Source: an uncultured bacterium
GTDB lineage: Bacteria > Planctomycetota > GCA-002687715
DNA: 64,000 bases
Assembly: GCA_902826835.1 (NCBI GenBank)
Contig: CADEGH010000004.1
Span: forward strand, 124,001 to 188,000
Direction of reading: 5' to 3'
The translations under genes and the position numbers were made by a program. The notes beneath the pieces are model-generated. The model had not been told where the DNA came from, did no database searches, and saw only the letters and a list, made by a program, of their open reading frames with translations. Positions 17,098 to 24,984 of the stretch are shown piece after piece; position 1 is the stretch's first letter, and each line of letters begins with the position of its first letter.

Positions 17098-18399
17098 TCA
17101 GGGCCGATGAGCACCGAACAGAATCTCCCCCGGCCGAGCGATCCGGCCGGTGGGCCACGCCTTCTTCGCTTGAACGCGGCGCGCGTAGTCCAGCAGATGG
17201 TGGAACTGGAAGTGGAGGTCGTGCTCGTCCACGCCGACCGGACTTTTGAAGAAGCACGACACTTGGGTCATGAGTCCGGACTCGCCACGGCGGCGGGCGA
17301 GTTCGGCAAAGCGGATCAGATCCAAGACCACCGGAGCGGCCAGGATGGCGTCGCATCCCTGCCAGGTGAATTGCAAGGACATCTTGTAGTCCAAGAAGCC
17401 TTGGAAATGGATGAAGTCCCAGGCCGTCTTTTGGTCGCCCAGGCTCGGCACGTAGTCGATGCCGACGTGGGTGTGCAGCGGGTAGCCCAAGATGCGTGAC
17501 AAGACGCCGTCTTTGGACTTGACCTTGGCCGACTTGTGCTTGGGGTTGGACAGAACCAAGCCGTCGCGGTCCCCGAGGATGTTGTAGCCCTGCCAGGTCA
17601 GCACTTGCAGGTTGCGATACTTAAACATCGGGGCGAGCGCGGATTTGACGAGGGTCTCGCCCGTCTTGCCGTCGTTGCCGGCCACCGGTGCGCCGTGCTC
17701 GACGGCCATGGCCTGCACCGCGGGCCACAAGGACGAGGCGTTCGGCGTGAAGTTGATGAACGGGAAGCCGCATTCGGCCGCGGCGACACCATAGAGCGTG
17801 CTGGCCCGCAGTCGCTTGGCGGCCGACGTCTTCAGGTAGCGGCGAAACGCATCGGAGTCCGATGCCTCTTTGGGTTCGACGCTCGGAGGCTCGGTCGAAG
17901 CCACGTTGACCACGACCACCGTCTCGAGGCGGTGACGCGCCTGGAAGTCCTTGAGGTCGGCGGCAATCCGCTCGATCGCGGCCGCCGGGCTCGCAGCGCG
18001 GAATCCGTTTTTCGCCTTGAGTCCTCGCACCGCTGGCCCACAATTCAGCGAACACCCTGGTCGGATGTCGGCATCGATCGCAGCCAGGTCTTCTCGGATG
18101 ACCTCCAGCTTCTGGAGGTCCAAGGTGCGATTCTGCGCGTAAATTTCCGTCGCCGATTCCAGGTAACTCGCGCGGCGGATGTCGTGGCCGCCGAAGACCA
18201 TGTCGGACACCGCGGGGAAATCGAGTGTGCGCAGGGCGTCGGTAGCGGTGAGCAATCCGGTCGTGCCCGAAAGACCACGCGCGATCATCCGCGCCCCCGC
18301 CACCAAGGTCGTGGCGAGACCGCCGTAAGCCCCGAGGAGCCAGACCCCGATGCGCCCCGACTTCGTGGCTTCGGACTTGGACTTCCGACTATTTTTCAT
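17098..18399 (-). CDS. ino1: Inositol-3-phosphate synthase
   Basis: A 433-residue NAD-dependent enzyme that isomerises glucose 6-phosphate to inositol 3-phosphate. The Rossmann start is IGVWLLGAYGGLATT. The family core is very clear: GNDGKTGETL-K, LAPMF, RNL-VLTWQGYNILGD-DG, the Lys-rich active-site segment with KHKSAK, YVPSLGD-K-AWD, and SLQFTWQGCDAILAAP-VLDL. Length matches the prokaryotic and archaeal type rather than the roughly 510-residue eukaryotic type. The product feeds inositol phospholipids or inositol-based compatible solutes; which one is not shown by the neighbours. It lies 9 bases after nadE on the same strand. Confidence 0.93.
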   Translation of the reverse strand: MKNSRKSKSEATKSGRIGVWLLGAYGGLATTLVAGARMIARGLSGTTGLLTATDALRTLDFPAVSDMVFGGHDIRRASYLESATEIYAQNRTLDLQKLEVIREDLAAIDADIRPGCSLNCGPAVRGLKAKNGFRAASPAAAIERIAADLKDFQARHRLETVVVVNVASTEPPSVEPKEASDSDAFRRYLKTSAAKRLRASTLYGVAAAECGFPFINFTPNASSLWPAVQAMAVEHGAPVAGNDGKTGETLVKSALAPMFKYRNLQVLTWQGYNILGDRDGLVLSNPKHKSAKVKSKDGVLSRILGYPLHTHVGIDYVPSLGDQKTAWDFIHFQGFLDYKMSLQFTWQGCDAILAAPVVLDLIRFAELARRRGESGLMTQVSCFFKSPVGVDEHDLHFQFHHLLDYARRVQAKKAWPTGRIARPGEILFGAHRP

Positions 18400-18408
18400 C
18401 AGCTCGTC

Positions 18409-20091
18409 TCAATGCGCGGATCCCACTCGGGAAGTCCCGGGATCCAGGAAATCCAACCGGCTCGCGACCAAGGGTACACGGCGACCATACCCAAACGCCT
18501 TCCGCGATACCCGCAAACCCGGCGCCGCCTGCTTGCGTTTGTATTCGCTGCGCGCCACCAGCGCGAGTACCCGCTGCACGGTGGCGAGCGACAGACCAGG
18601 GTCCTTCGCCACGATTTCGGTAGCGCCCCACCCCTCTTCGAGATGCCAGGCGAGCACGCGATCGAGTTCGGAGTACGGCGGCAGGGAATCCTGATCGGTC
18701 TGATTCGGCCGTAACTCCGCGGACGGAGCTTTGGTCATGCTGCGATGGGGAAGTTGACCGGCTTCTTCGTAGGTGGCGGCCAGGGTGTACACTTCGGTCT
18801 TGTAGACGTCGGAGATCGCCGCGAGTCCCCCGCACATGTCGCCGTACAACGTGCAGTATCCGGTCGCCAATTCCGACTTGTTGCCGGTCGTCACCAAAAG
18901 CGCGCCCGTCTGGTTGGACACGCCCATCAGAAGCACGCCGCGGATGCGCGCCTGCAGGTTTTCATGCATCAGTCCGAACGGAACCGACCCCAGTGCCGGT
19001 TCAAGCGAAGTGGTGAGCGCTGCGTAGGCATTTTCGATCGGCACGAGGTCGCAGCGGATCTGCAGGCGCTGCGCCAAGTCCATGGCGTCCTCGACACTCT
19101 CGCGGCTCGAAAACCGCGACGGCATCGCGAGGCCTCGCAACGCTCGGTTCCCTAGAGCTTCCACCGCGAGACAGGCGGTGAGGGCGCTGTCGATGCCGCC
19201 GGAGAGACCGAGAACAACCTCCCGAAAGCCGCACTTCGACGCGTAATCCCGCAGGCCCATGACGAGGGCCTCGCGCAATTCGCGAATGTCGAGTTCCTCG
19301 ATCGAGGGCTCGGTCTCCCCCACCCAAGAATCCACGACCAAGAGGTCGTTTGCAAATCGCCTCCCGCGCACGATCAACGAACCATCGGCCGCGACCGCGC
19401 ACGAGCCGCCGTCGAAGAGAATTTCGTCGTTGCCACCCCAGACGTTGCAGAGCAAGACGGGACAACCCGATCGACGAGCCGCGCCGACCATGGTCCGCTG
19501 ACGCGCGGTCGCCTTCCCCCAGTGGTACGGGGAAGCCGAGAGGTTGACGATGACCTCGGCGCCCTCCGCGGCGCGTTGCGCCACGGGATCGGCGGAATAA
19601 CTCGGAATCTCGAGGCGCCCCTCCCCCACAAACCACAGGTCTTCGCAGATCGTCACCCCGATGCGGTGGCCACGGAGGTTGAAGCTGCCGCCGCGACCAG
19701 GTTCGAAGTAGCGCGCCTCGTCGAACACGTCGTAGACCGGCAGGAGCTCTTTGTGGAAGGTCTGTTCGATCCGGCCATCGCGCAGGAGCGCAGCCCCGTT
19801 CCAAAACGGGCGTCCCACTCCTTGCCTCGGGAGTGCCGTTCCTACGAGGGCCGCACTGCGGTAACCGGAACTCGCGAGCTCTCGGAGTTCCTGCATCGCG
19901 CGATCGACGAATCGTGGCCGAAACAGGAGGTCGCGGGGCGAGTAGCCGACGAGGGCCAGCTCCGGAAACACCACGAGGTCGGCCCCGACCTGGTCGGCCC
20001 GCTGCCAGGCCGCGCGAATGAGCGACGCATTGCCCGGGATGTCCCCGGGAACGGTGTTGATCTGGGCAAGGGCGATCCGGGGCGGAGTCAT
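18409..20091 (-). CDS. nadE: Glutamine-dependent NAD(+) synthetase
   Basis: A 560-residue two-domain enzyme that makes NAD from deamido-NAD, ATP and glutamine. The N-terminal nitrilase-type glutaminase domain (1-270) has the full catalytic triad E44 (FPELAL), K114 (HKELLP) and C149 (TICEDLW). The C-terminal synthetase domain has the PP-loop SGGIDSAL and GNKSELATGYCTLYGDMCGG, the NAD/ATP-site segment. The C-terminus includes YKRKQAAPG-R-S-KAFG-GRR-P, typical of the family. The protein is therefore self-sufficient with glutamine. It is the first gene of the nadE-ino1 minus-strand run, with a 521-base gap upstream. Confidence 0.95.
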   Translation of the reverse strand: MTPPRIALAQINTVPGDIPGNASLIRAAWQRADQVGADLVVFPELALVGYSPRDLLFRPRFVDRAMQELRELASSGYRSAALVGTALPRQGVGRPFWNGAALLRDGRIEQTFHKELLPVYDVFDEARYFEPGRGGSFNLRGHRIGVTICEDLWFVGEGRLEIPSYSADPVAQRAAEGAEVIVNLSASPYHWGKATARQRTMVGAARRSGCPVLLCNVWGGNDEILFDGGSCAVAADGSLIVRGRRFANDLLVVDSWVGETEPSIEELDIRELREALVMGLRDYASKCGFREVVLGLSGGIDSALTACLAVEALGNRALRGLAMPSRFSSRESVEDAMDLAQRLQIRCDLVPIENAYAALTTSLEPALGSVPFGLMHENLQARIRGVLLMGVSNQTGALLVTTGNKSELATGYCTLYGDMCGGLAAISDVYKTEVYTLAATYEEAGQLPHRSMTKAPSAELRPNQTDQDSLPPYSELDRVLAWHLEEGWGATEIVAKDPGLSLATVQRVLALVARSEYKRKQAAPGLRVSRKAFGYGRRVPLVASRLDFLDPGTSRVGSAH

Positions 20092-20612
20092 GCGGCGGGG
20101 AACCTACCAAACGGGCTTTTCCTCGGGCCGGGGAAGCGGAGCAGGTGGAGCTCGGGACGCTTGGGGGGGTGGCCCGCCCCGTACACCCAACCCCGCGGCG
20201 ATGTTGGTCGCTGGTTTCCAATGCGCATCTCGACCGACGTTCGCCCGGAGCTTGGCGGGCAGTCTTGGCCGTGCCGGTTCGTCCCGCGTGTGGAGGCGAC
20301 CGGCCGTCGAGCCTCCCGATTTCGGTCCTTCCTGGCCCGCTCGGACAGGTACGCACCAAGATTCCAGCCGCTACCAATCGGTAACACCGCTACGAATTCG
20401 TGACGAACTTCCATCGCAACGACGGAGCCGCCCGTAGTGCCGGGCCGGGCCTCCCGCCCACGCCGCTCCTAAACTGTTACCGGGCAAGAACTAAGGGCGC
20501 GGCCCCAAAATCATCCAAAGATCCAACCAAGGGCCTGTCATTTGCTGAAGGCGTGGCGGCGATCCGGGGTGTGCCTGAGGTCGTACTCTGGCAGGTTTAG
20601 TAGGTGATGCTC
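20092..20612. other. 521-base divergent intergenic region with repeats
   Basis: This is the longest gene-free stretch, between the diverging nadE and HEAT-protein genes. No convincing open frame or RNA family is visible. It holds two near-identical 19-base direct repeats and a distant 8-base inverted repeat, described separately. The bases just before the HEAT start (20602-20607, AGGTGA) form its ribosome site. No clear sigma-70 promoter pair was found by eye. Confidence 0.5.
20368..20405. repeat. Tandem operator-like repeat (two 19-base copies)
   Basis: Copies at 20368-20386 and 20387-20405 both begin CCGCTAC and match imperfectly over about 18 bases. Each contains an inverted repeat: TACC-AATC-GGTA in the first and the perfect palindrome ACGAATTCGT in the second. 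The 19-base period puts the two centres just under two DNA turns apart, as expected for a dimeric repressor or activator bound twice on one face. A matching TGTTACCG at 20475-20482 pairs with CGGTAACA at 20379-20386. Confidence 0.4.
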
Positions 20613-22547
20613 ATGAACAAGATCTCGTTGAGCTTGGCCTTGTTGGTCGTGGTGGCCCTCGCCTCCGCGGCCTTCGCCCACGGTGGCGAATACAACGGCC
20701 CAAGTGGCGGCGGCTCGGGCGGATATGACGGACCTGGCGGCGGTGGCAACACCGGCGGGCCGGATCCGGGTGGCGGACCGGCGGGCGGCGGCGGCGGCAC
20801 GACCCCCGGCGCGGGCGGTGGTGGCGGCAGCACTCCCAATCCCGGCGGCGCCCCGGTTCGTCCGGGCGGCGGCGGCGGCCGTGGCACCGGCGGTGGGCGC
20901 ACCACCCCCGGAGCGAAGGCCAAGAGCGAGGGCAACCAGTTCCTCGACTGGGACTTCTGGTGGGATCTGAACGAAGACCGCTTCTTGCTCCTCAAGAGCA
21001 AGGTGCGCTCGATGGAAGCGGCGTCGACCAGCCGTGACACCTTCTTCGGCGAAAGCGAAGGGGACAGTGTCGTGCAGGTTTCGACCGCCCGCATCCGCAA
21101 GGAAATCATGCCGGCCCTCAAGCTCGGCCTGAAGGATCCCTACTACGACGCCCGCGCCGGCGCGGCCATCGCGTACGGCAAGGTCGCCGACAAGTCCGAA
21201 CCCGAAGCTCTGGACACCCTGCGCAAGCTCTTGGCGGACACCGACAAGATCGTCCAGGAATCCACCTGCCTCGCGCTCGGCATCCTCGGCAACAAGGCCG
21301 CGGTGCCCGACCTGCTCGAGATCGCGAAGAACACCCCGAAGGGCCGCAAGCTCGTCGGGACCGACACGAGCGACGTGCCCACCCGCACCCGCTCCTTCGC
21401 GAGCGTCGCGATCGGCCTCATCGGCGCCCGTGAGGGCTTCGTGGGCGACGAGGCCAACGTTCTCAACGAACTGGCGGACCTCGCCAAGATCGACGCGGCT
21501 CACATCGACATCCAGATGGGACCGGCGATCGCCCTCCAACTCGTCAAGAGCGAGAAGGTGGCGCAGGACATCCTCGCGATCTACAAGGACACCAAAGCGA
21601 AGCGTCACGTCCGTGCCCACCTCGCGGTGGCGCTCGGCAAGATCGGCTATCGCGCGGCGATCCAAGACCTCCGCGCCGGTCTCCGCGACAAAGAGACCTA
21701 CGTGAACTACGGCTCCGCGATCTCCCTCGGTCTCCTCGCCAACAAGGAAGACAAGGACATCATCAAGGAGCTCGTGAACTATGCGAAGCGCGCCCCCAAC
21801 CCGGGCACGAAGAACTTCGCCATCATGGCGCTCGGCGAAATCGGTGACGAGTCCGGTCGCGCCACCTTGATGGAGTTCGTGAAGGGTGGACAGCTCGCGG
21901 AGAAGACCTTCGCCGCGCTCGGCCTCGGAGTCATGGGCACCAAGAATCCCAGCACTTCCGAAGAGAGCGGCCAGTTGATCCTCGAGAGCTACAAGGCCGC
22001 CAAGAACGACCCCGAGCGGTCGGCCTTCGCGATCGCGCTCGGCCTCCTCAACTACCAGAAGTCGGTGGAAACCCTCCGGGGCGACCTCACCGACGGCAAG
22101 GGCTCGCAGAAGCTCAAGAGCTACATCTGCCTCGCCCTCGGCCTCCTGAATGACAAGAACAGCATCCCCGCCATCCAAGGCCTCGCGGCCGAGAAGGGCG
22201 ACCAGGATCTGCGCAAGCGCGCCGCGGTGGCGCTGGGTCTCCTCAAGGACCCGGATGCCGTCGCCGTGCTCGAGAAGGTCATCCTCGAGTCCAAGAACAC
22301 CAAGGCGATCCTCGGCGCCGCCACCGTGGCCCTCGGCTACATCGGCGACACCAAGGCCGTGCCGATTCTCACCAAGATGGTCGAGAACAAGAACAGCGAG
22401 TTCCAAGACGTGTCGCGCGCGTTCGCGACCGTGGCCCTCGGGTTCTTGGGTGACAAGGACGACATCCCCCTGCTCTCGCGCATCCACGAGAACTCCAACT
22501 ACCTCGCGGATACCGAAGCTTTGGGCGAGCTCCTGACCATCCTCTGA
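20613..22547 (+). CDS. Secreted HEAT-repeat protein with Gly/Pro-rich linker
   Basis: A 644-residue exported protein with a signal peptide at 1-22 ending AAFAHGG. A low-complexity Gly/Pro/Thr linker spans about 24-105. About a dozen tandem HEAT/PBS-lyase-like helical repeats follow to the end (about 150-644), with the recurring pattern A-x-ALGLL-x(3-5)-A-x(2)-L. Such arrays bind proteins or peptides; a function cannot be named. ATG at 20613 is preferred over GTG at 20604 and ATG at 20607, because AGGTGA at 20602-20607 then lies 5 bases upstream. The gene stands alone with a strong terminator and a long upstream region, suggesting independent, possibly high, expression. Confidence 0.8.
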   Translation: MNKISLSLALLVVVALASAAFAHGGEYNGPSGGGSGGYDGPGGGGNTGGPDPGGGPAGGGGGTTPGAGGGGGSTPNPGGAPVRPGGGGGRGTGGGRTTPGAKAKSEGNQFLDWDFWWDLNEDRFLLLKSKVRSMEAASTSRDTFFGESEGDSVVQVSTARIRKEIMPALKLGLKDPYYDARAGAAIAYGKVADKSEPEALDTLRKLLADTDKIVQESTCLALGILGNKAAVPDLLEIAKNTPKGRKLVGTDTSDVPTRTRSFASVAIGLIGAREGFVGDEANVLNELADLAKIDAAHIDIQMGPAIALQLVKSEKVAQDILAIYKDTKAKRHVRAHLAVALGKIGYRAAIQDLRAGLRDKETYVNYGSAISLGLLANKEDKDIIKELVNYAKRAPNPGTKNFAIMALGEIGDESGRATLMEFVKGGQLAEKTFAALGLGVMGTKNPSTSEESGQLILESYKAAKNDPERSAFAIALGLLNYQKSVETLRGDLTDGKGSQKLKSYICLALGLLNDKNSIPAIQGLAAEKGDQDLRKRAAVALGLLKDPDAVAVLEKVILESKNTKAILGAATVALGYIGDTKAVPILTKMVENKNSEFQDVSRAFATVALGFLGDKDDIPLLSRIHENSNYLADTEALGELLTIL

Positions 22548-22569
22548 TCTTGCATTCAGGCTCGACACA

Positions 22570-22603
22570 CCCGGGGGCGGCTTGTCCGCCCCCGGGTTTT
22601 TTT
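22570..22603 (+). terminator. Strong intrinsic terminator
   Basis: An 11-bp perfect stem, CCCGGGGGCGG with CCGCCCCCGGG (22570-22580, 22586-22596), has a 5-base loop and is followed at once by seven T residues (22597-22603). It ends the HEAT-protein transcript 22 bases after the stop codon and is the clearest terminator in the window. Confidence 0.93.
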
Positions 22604-22801
22604 ATCCTCGTCGTTAAGCCGTCTTCCTCCCATAAGGAAGGGTGATGCGGTGCCTCTTCGATCACCCAGGTTTGCCTCACTCAAGACGGGGCCAAGATGT
22701 TCCGACCAATCGGCCGCTCTACGGAACCGCGACACCCAGAGTCAAGAACAGTCAGCGCAGCGGGCGGTGCGAGGGTGGGGCGAGGCTGCAATAGGCGCTG
22801 G

Positions 22802-23389
22802 TCACGGACGGGACCGGAGGTGGCGGAGGGTGAACCAGAGGAGGGTTGCGAATGCCAGGGGAAGGAACGAGAGGAGCAGGAATTGACGAGCGGCACTGCG
22901 GTCCAGGTCCGCTTGGATCCGGTCATGGTAGGAGGCGGCGGTGGGGTCTTTGGCACTGCGAAACTGCGCCGCGGCCGTGGGATGGTCGAAGCGCAGTCCG
23001 GCCAGGTAGCCGAGCGCGCTGTGCACGTGAGTGGAGAGGGGCGCAATCGAGCGCAGGTGCCGATCCGAACGAGCGAGACACTTTTGATCGCGCGCCAGGA
23101 GTCCGGCCGCCAGGCGGATCGGGTCGGTCTCGGAAGCGGCGGGTAGGAGCGCTTCGGCCGCGAGCAGCAACTGCGACCCGGAACCGGACTTCCGGTACAG
23201 CTCCGCGACGGCGCCAAAGGTGCGCAGCCACTGACTATTGCCGCGATCCGACTCGAGAAAACGGCGCATCTCGCGATCGGTCCCGGGGTCGCCTCGAAGC
23301 ACCTCCTCGCGGAGGGCGCTCGGAACTTCCTGCCCGAAGCAAACCGGGATGAGGAAAGCCCAGAGGGCGCCGATCAGCGCGCCCCTCAT
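22802..23389 (-). CDS. Small exported TPR-like protein with C-terminal membrane helix
   Basis: A 195-residue protein with an N-terminal signal (1-19, MRGALIGALWAFLIPVCFGQ), a helical middle resembling two or three degenerate TPR units (about 50-150), and a C-terminal hydrophobic segment LLLSFLPLAFATLLWFTL followed by a basic tail (RHLRSRP). This predicts a protein exported across the inner membrane and held there by its C-terminus. The ATG overlaps the stop of the upstream spermidine-synthase-like gene (ATGA), so translation is probably coupled. No family is recognised. Confidence 0.65.
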   Translation of the reverse strand: MRGALIGALWAFLIPVCFGQEVPSALREEVLRGDPGTDREMRRFLESDRGNSQWLRTFGAVAELYRKSGSGSQLLLAAEALLPAASETDPIRLAAGLLARDQKCLARSDRHLRSIAPLSTHVHSALGYLAGLRFDHPTAAAQFRSAKDPTAASYHDRIQADLDRSAARQFLLLSFLPLAFATLLWFTLRHLRSRP

Positions 23390-24984
23390 CGGATCTCCCG
23401 GGCGAGTTTGGAGAGCGGCGCCAAGTCGTCGGTGAGAACCCGTCCGGGCGAGCTCAACGCAGCGGCGGGCATCCATCCGGATCGCAACCGCTGGGCGGCG
23501 GGGCGAAGCACTTCGGGAATATCGCGAGTCCAATCGAGGAGCGGCGCCTGATCACCCGCGATCACGATCACGTTCCAGCTCCCCGGCCAACTGCTGACCG
23601 CGACCTGCGAGAAGAGCTCGCCGAGTGTGGTGCGAATCGCCGACACCAAGGGGGACTCGAGATCGGCCGAGGATACGTTGATTGCCAGAATGCCGTTGGT
23701 CGCAAGCCGCGAGCGCGCCAGCGCGAAGAACTCCTTGGTCGCGAGATGGGCCGGAATTTCGATCTGGTGCGAGTAAGCATCCAGGACGATCAAACCCAAT
23801 CCGCGGGCGGCGCCCGCCAAGAAGACCCGGGCATCCGCGGCGATCCAGTGATCGGCTGGGTGCGATTCGACGCCGAAACGCTCTCGTAGGTCCATGACCG
23901 TGGGGTCGATTTCCACGTTGAACAGTTGGCCAATTCGTGCGCCGTAAGTGCCCCGGAGAAGTCTCGACAGGGTCCCGGCCCCGCCACCGAGAATGGCGAC
24001 GTCGATCGGGGACTCGTTCTGACGGAGGAGCGCCGGCAGGGCCGCGAACACATCGTAGTAATGGCCGGTCAAAGGCGAGCCTTCGACGAACGAGGAGTGA
24101 AACTCCAGTTGCCCCTCGTCGAGGATCAAGCGACGTTCGACCTGCACTTGGCCACCATCGCCCTTCGTCTCCCAATCGGAAACTCGCACGCGCTGATAAG
24201 CCGAATCGAAATCCAAAGCGACCGAGGTCTCGCGGAGTCCGGGCTGGACCTCGCCCAAGGGCGGGCGGCGCGAAGGATCCCCGATCAAGCACAGGACTCC
24301 CGCCCCAAGCAAGGCCGCGAGGCAAGCGAGGACGGGCTTCCCGCGCCGGGAGGAGAGGATGAGCGCCGCGCTGAGCAGCACGAGCCCGGAAATCAAGAAG
24401 GTCCAACGAACCCCCACGGTTTCGAGGAGCAAGTGGGCCGGCAAGTAAGTGCCGAGCAGGCTCCCGAGAGTGGAACAGGCAAAAATGCGGCCCATCAAGG
24501 CCGCGGGACGCGAGCTCCCTTGCAGGGCGAGGTGAATGAGCCAAGGACCCACCATTCCGAGCAGAAAAATGGCCGGTCCAAACGCGAGTGTGGTCACGAT
24601 GAGACTGCCACGGACCACGTGTCCCGCGGCAATGGCCGGATTCATGGCCGTAGGCGGCGGGAGAATCCACTCGGAAAGCGGCCGGAGCAGGAACGCTGCC
24701 GGGAGCGTCAGCGCGGCGGCAAGCAGGAGGACATTGCGAAGCCCGAAGAGCGAGCCTCCTCGCTGCGCCAAGATCCCCCCGATCCAAGCCCCACTGGAGA
24801 GGGCCAGGAGAACCACACCAATCACGTTGGTCCACGTGAGGATCGAAGCGCCGAACCACGGGGCGAGGGCGCGCGTGGCGGTGAGCTCGATGACCATGGT
24901 GGCCAGGCCTACGAGCCCGACCACGAAGACGGTGCGCAGAGGCTTGATCAGTGGGATCGAGCCCGCGCTCGCTTCATTTCCCAT
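23386..24984 (-). CDS. Membrane-fused spermidine synthase-like protein
   Basis: A 532-residue protein with two halves. Residues 15-235 hold about seven hydrophobic helices like the MFS-like part of fused transporter/spermidine-synthase proteins. Residues about 255-515 resemble the spermidine synthase Rossmann methyltransferase-like fold, with an LDEGQLEF segment, HYYDVFAALPALL and the nucleotide-site motif VAILGGGAGTL. The aminopropyl-transfer residues are only partly kept (YSH in the place of a D-x-x-D-type catalytic site), so polyamine synthesis is uncertain. It overlaps the esterase-like gene upstream by 11 bases and the small TPR-like gene downstream by 4, so it sits inside a compact operon. 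Confidence 0.75.
   Translation of the reverse strand: MGNEASAGSIPLIKPLRTVFVVGLVGLATMVIELTATRALAPWFGASILTWTNVIGVVLLALSSGAWIGGILAQRGGSLFGLRNVLLLAAALTLPAAFLLRPLSEWILPPPTAMNPAIAAGHVVRGSLIVTTLAFGPAIFLLGMVGPWLIHLALQGSSRPAALMGRIFACSTLGSLLGTYLPAHLLLETVGVRWTFLISGLVLLSAALILSSRRGKPVLACLAALLGAGVLCLIGDPSRRPPLGEVQPGLRETSVALDFDSAYQRVRVSDWETKGDGGQVQVERRLILDEGQLEFHSSFVEGSPLTGHYYDVFAALPALLRQNESPIDVAILGGGAGTLSRLLRGTYGARIGQLFNVEIDPTVMDLRERFGVESHPADHWIAADARVFLAGAARGLGLIVLDAYSHQIEIPAHLATKEFFALARSRLATNGILAINVSSADLESPLVSAIRTTLGELFSQVAVSSWPGSWNVIVIAGDQAPLLDWTRDIPEVLRPAAQRLRSGWMPAAALSSPGRVLTDDLAPLSKLAREIR

Noticed and set aside
20690..20930. Tandem DNA repeat in the Gly-rich region of the HEAT gene
   Set aside because: It is a Gly/Pro codon run (GGC-rich) and not an exact tandem repeat of a fixed unit.
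20538..22568. A 676-residue minus-strand open frame opposite the HEAT gene
   Set aside because: It is the antisense shadow of a strongly supported HEAT gene. Its composition is Arg/Val/His-rich, it has no recognisable domain, and it runs across the terminator.
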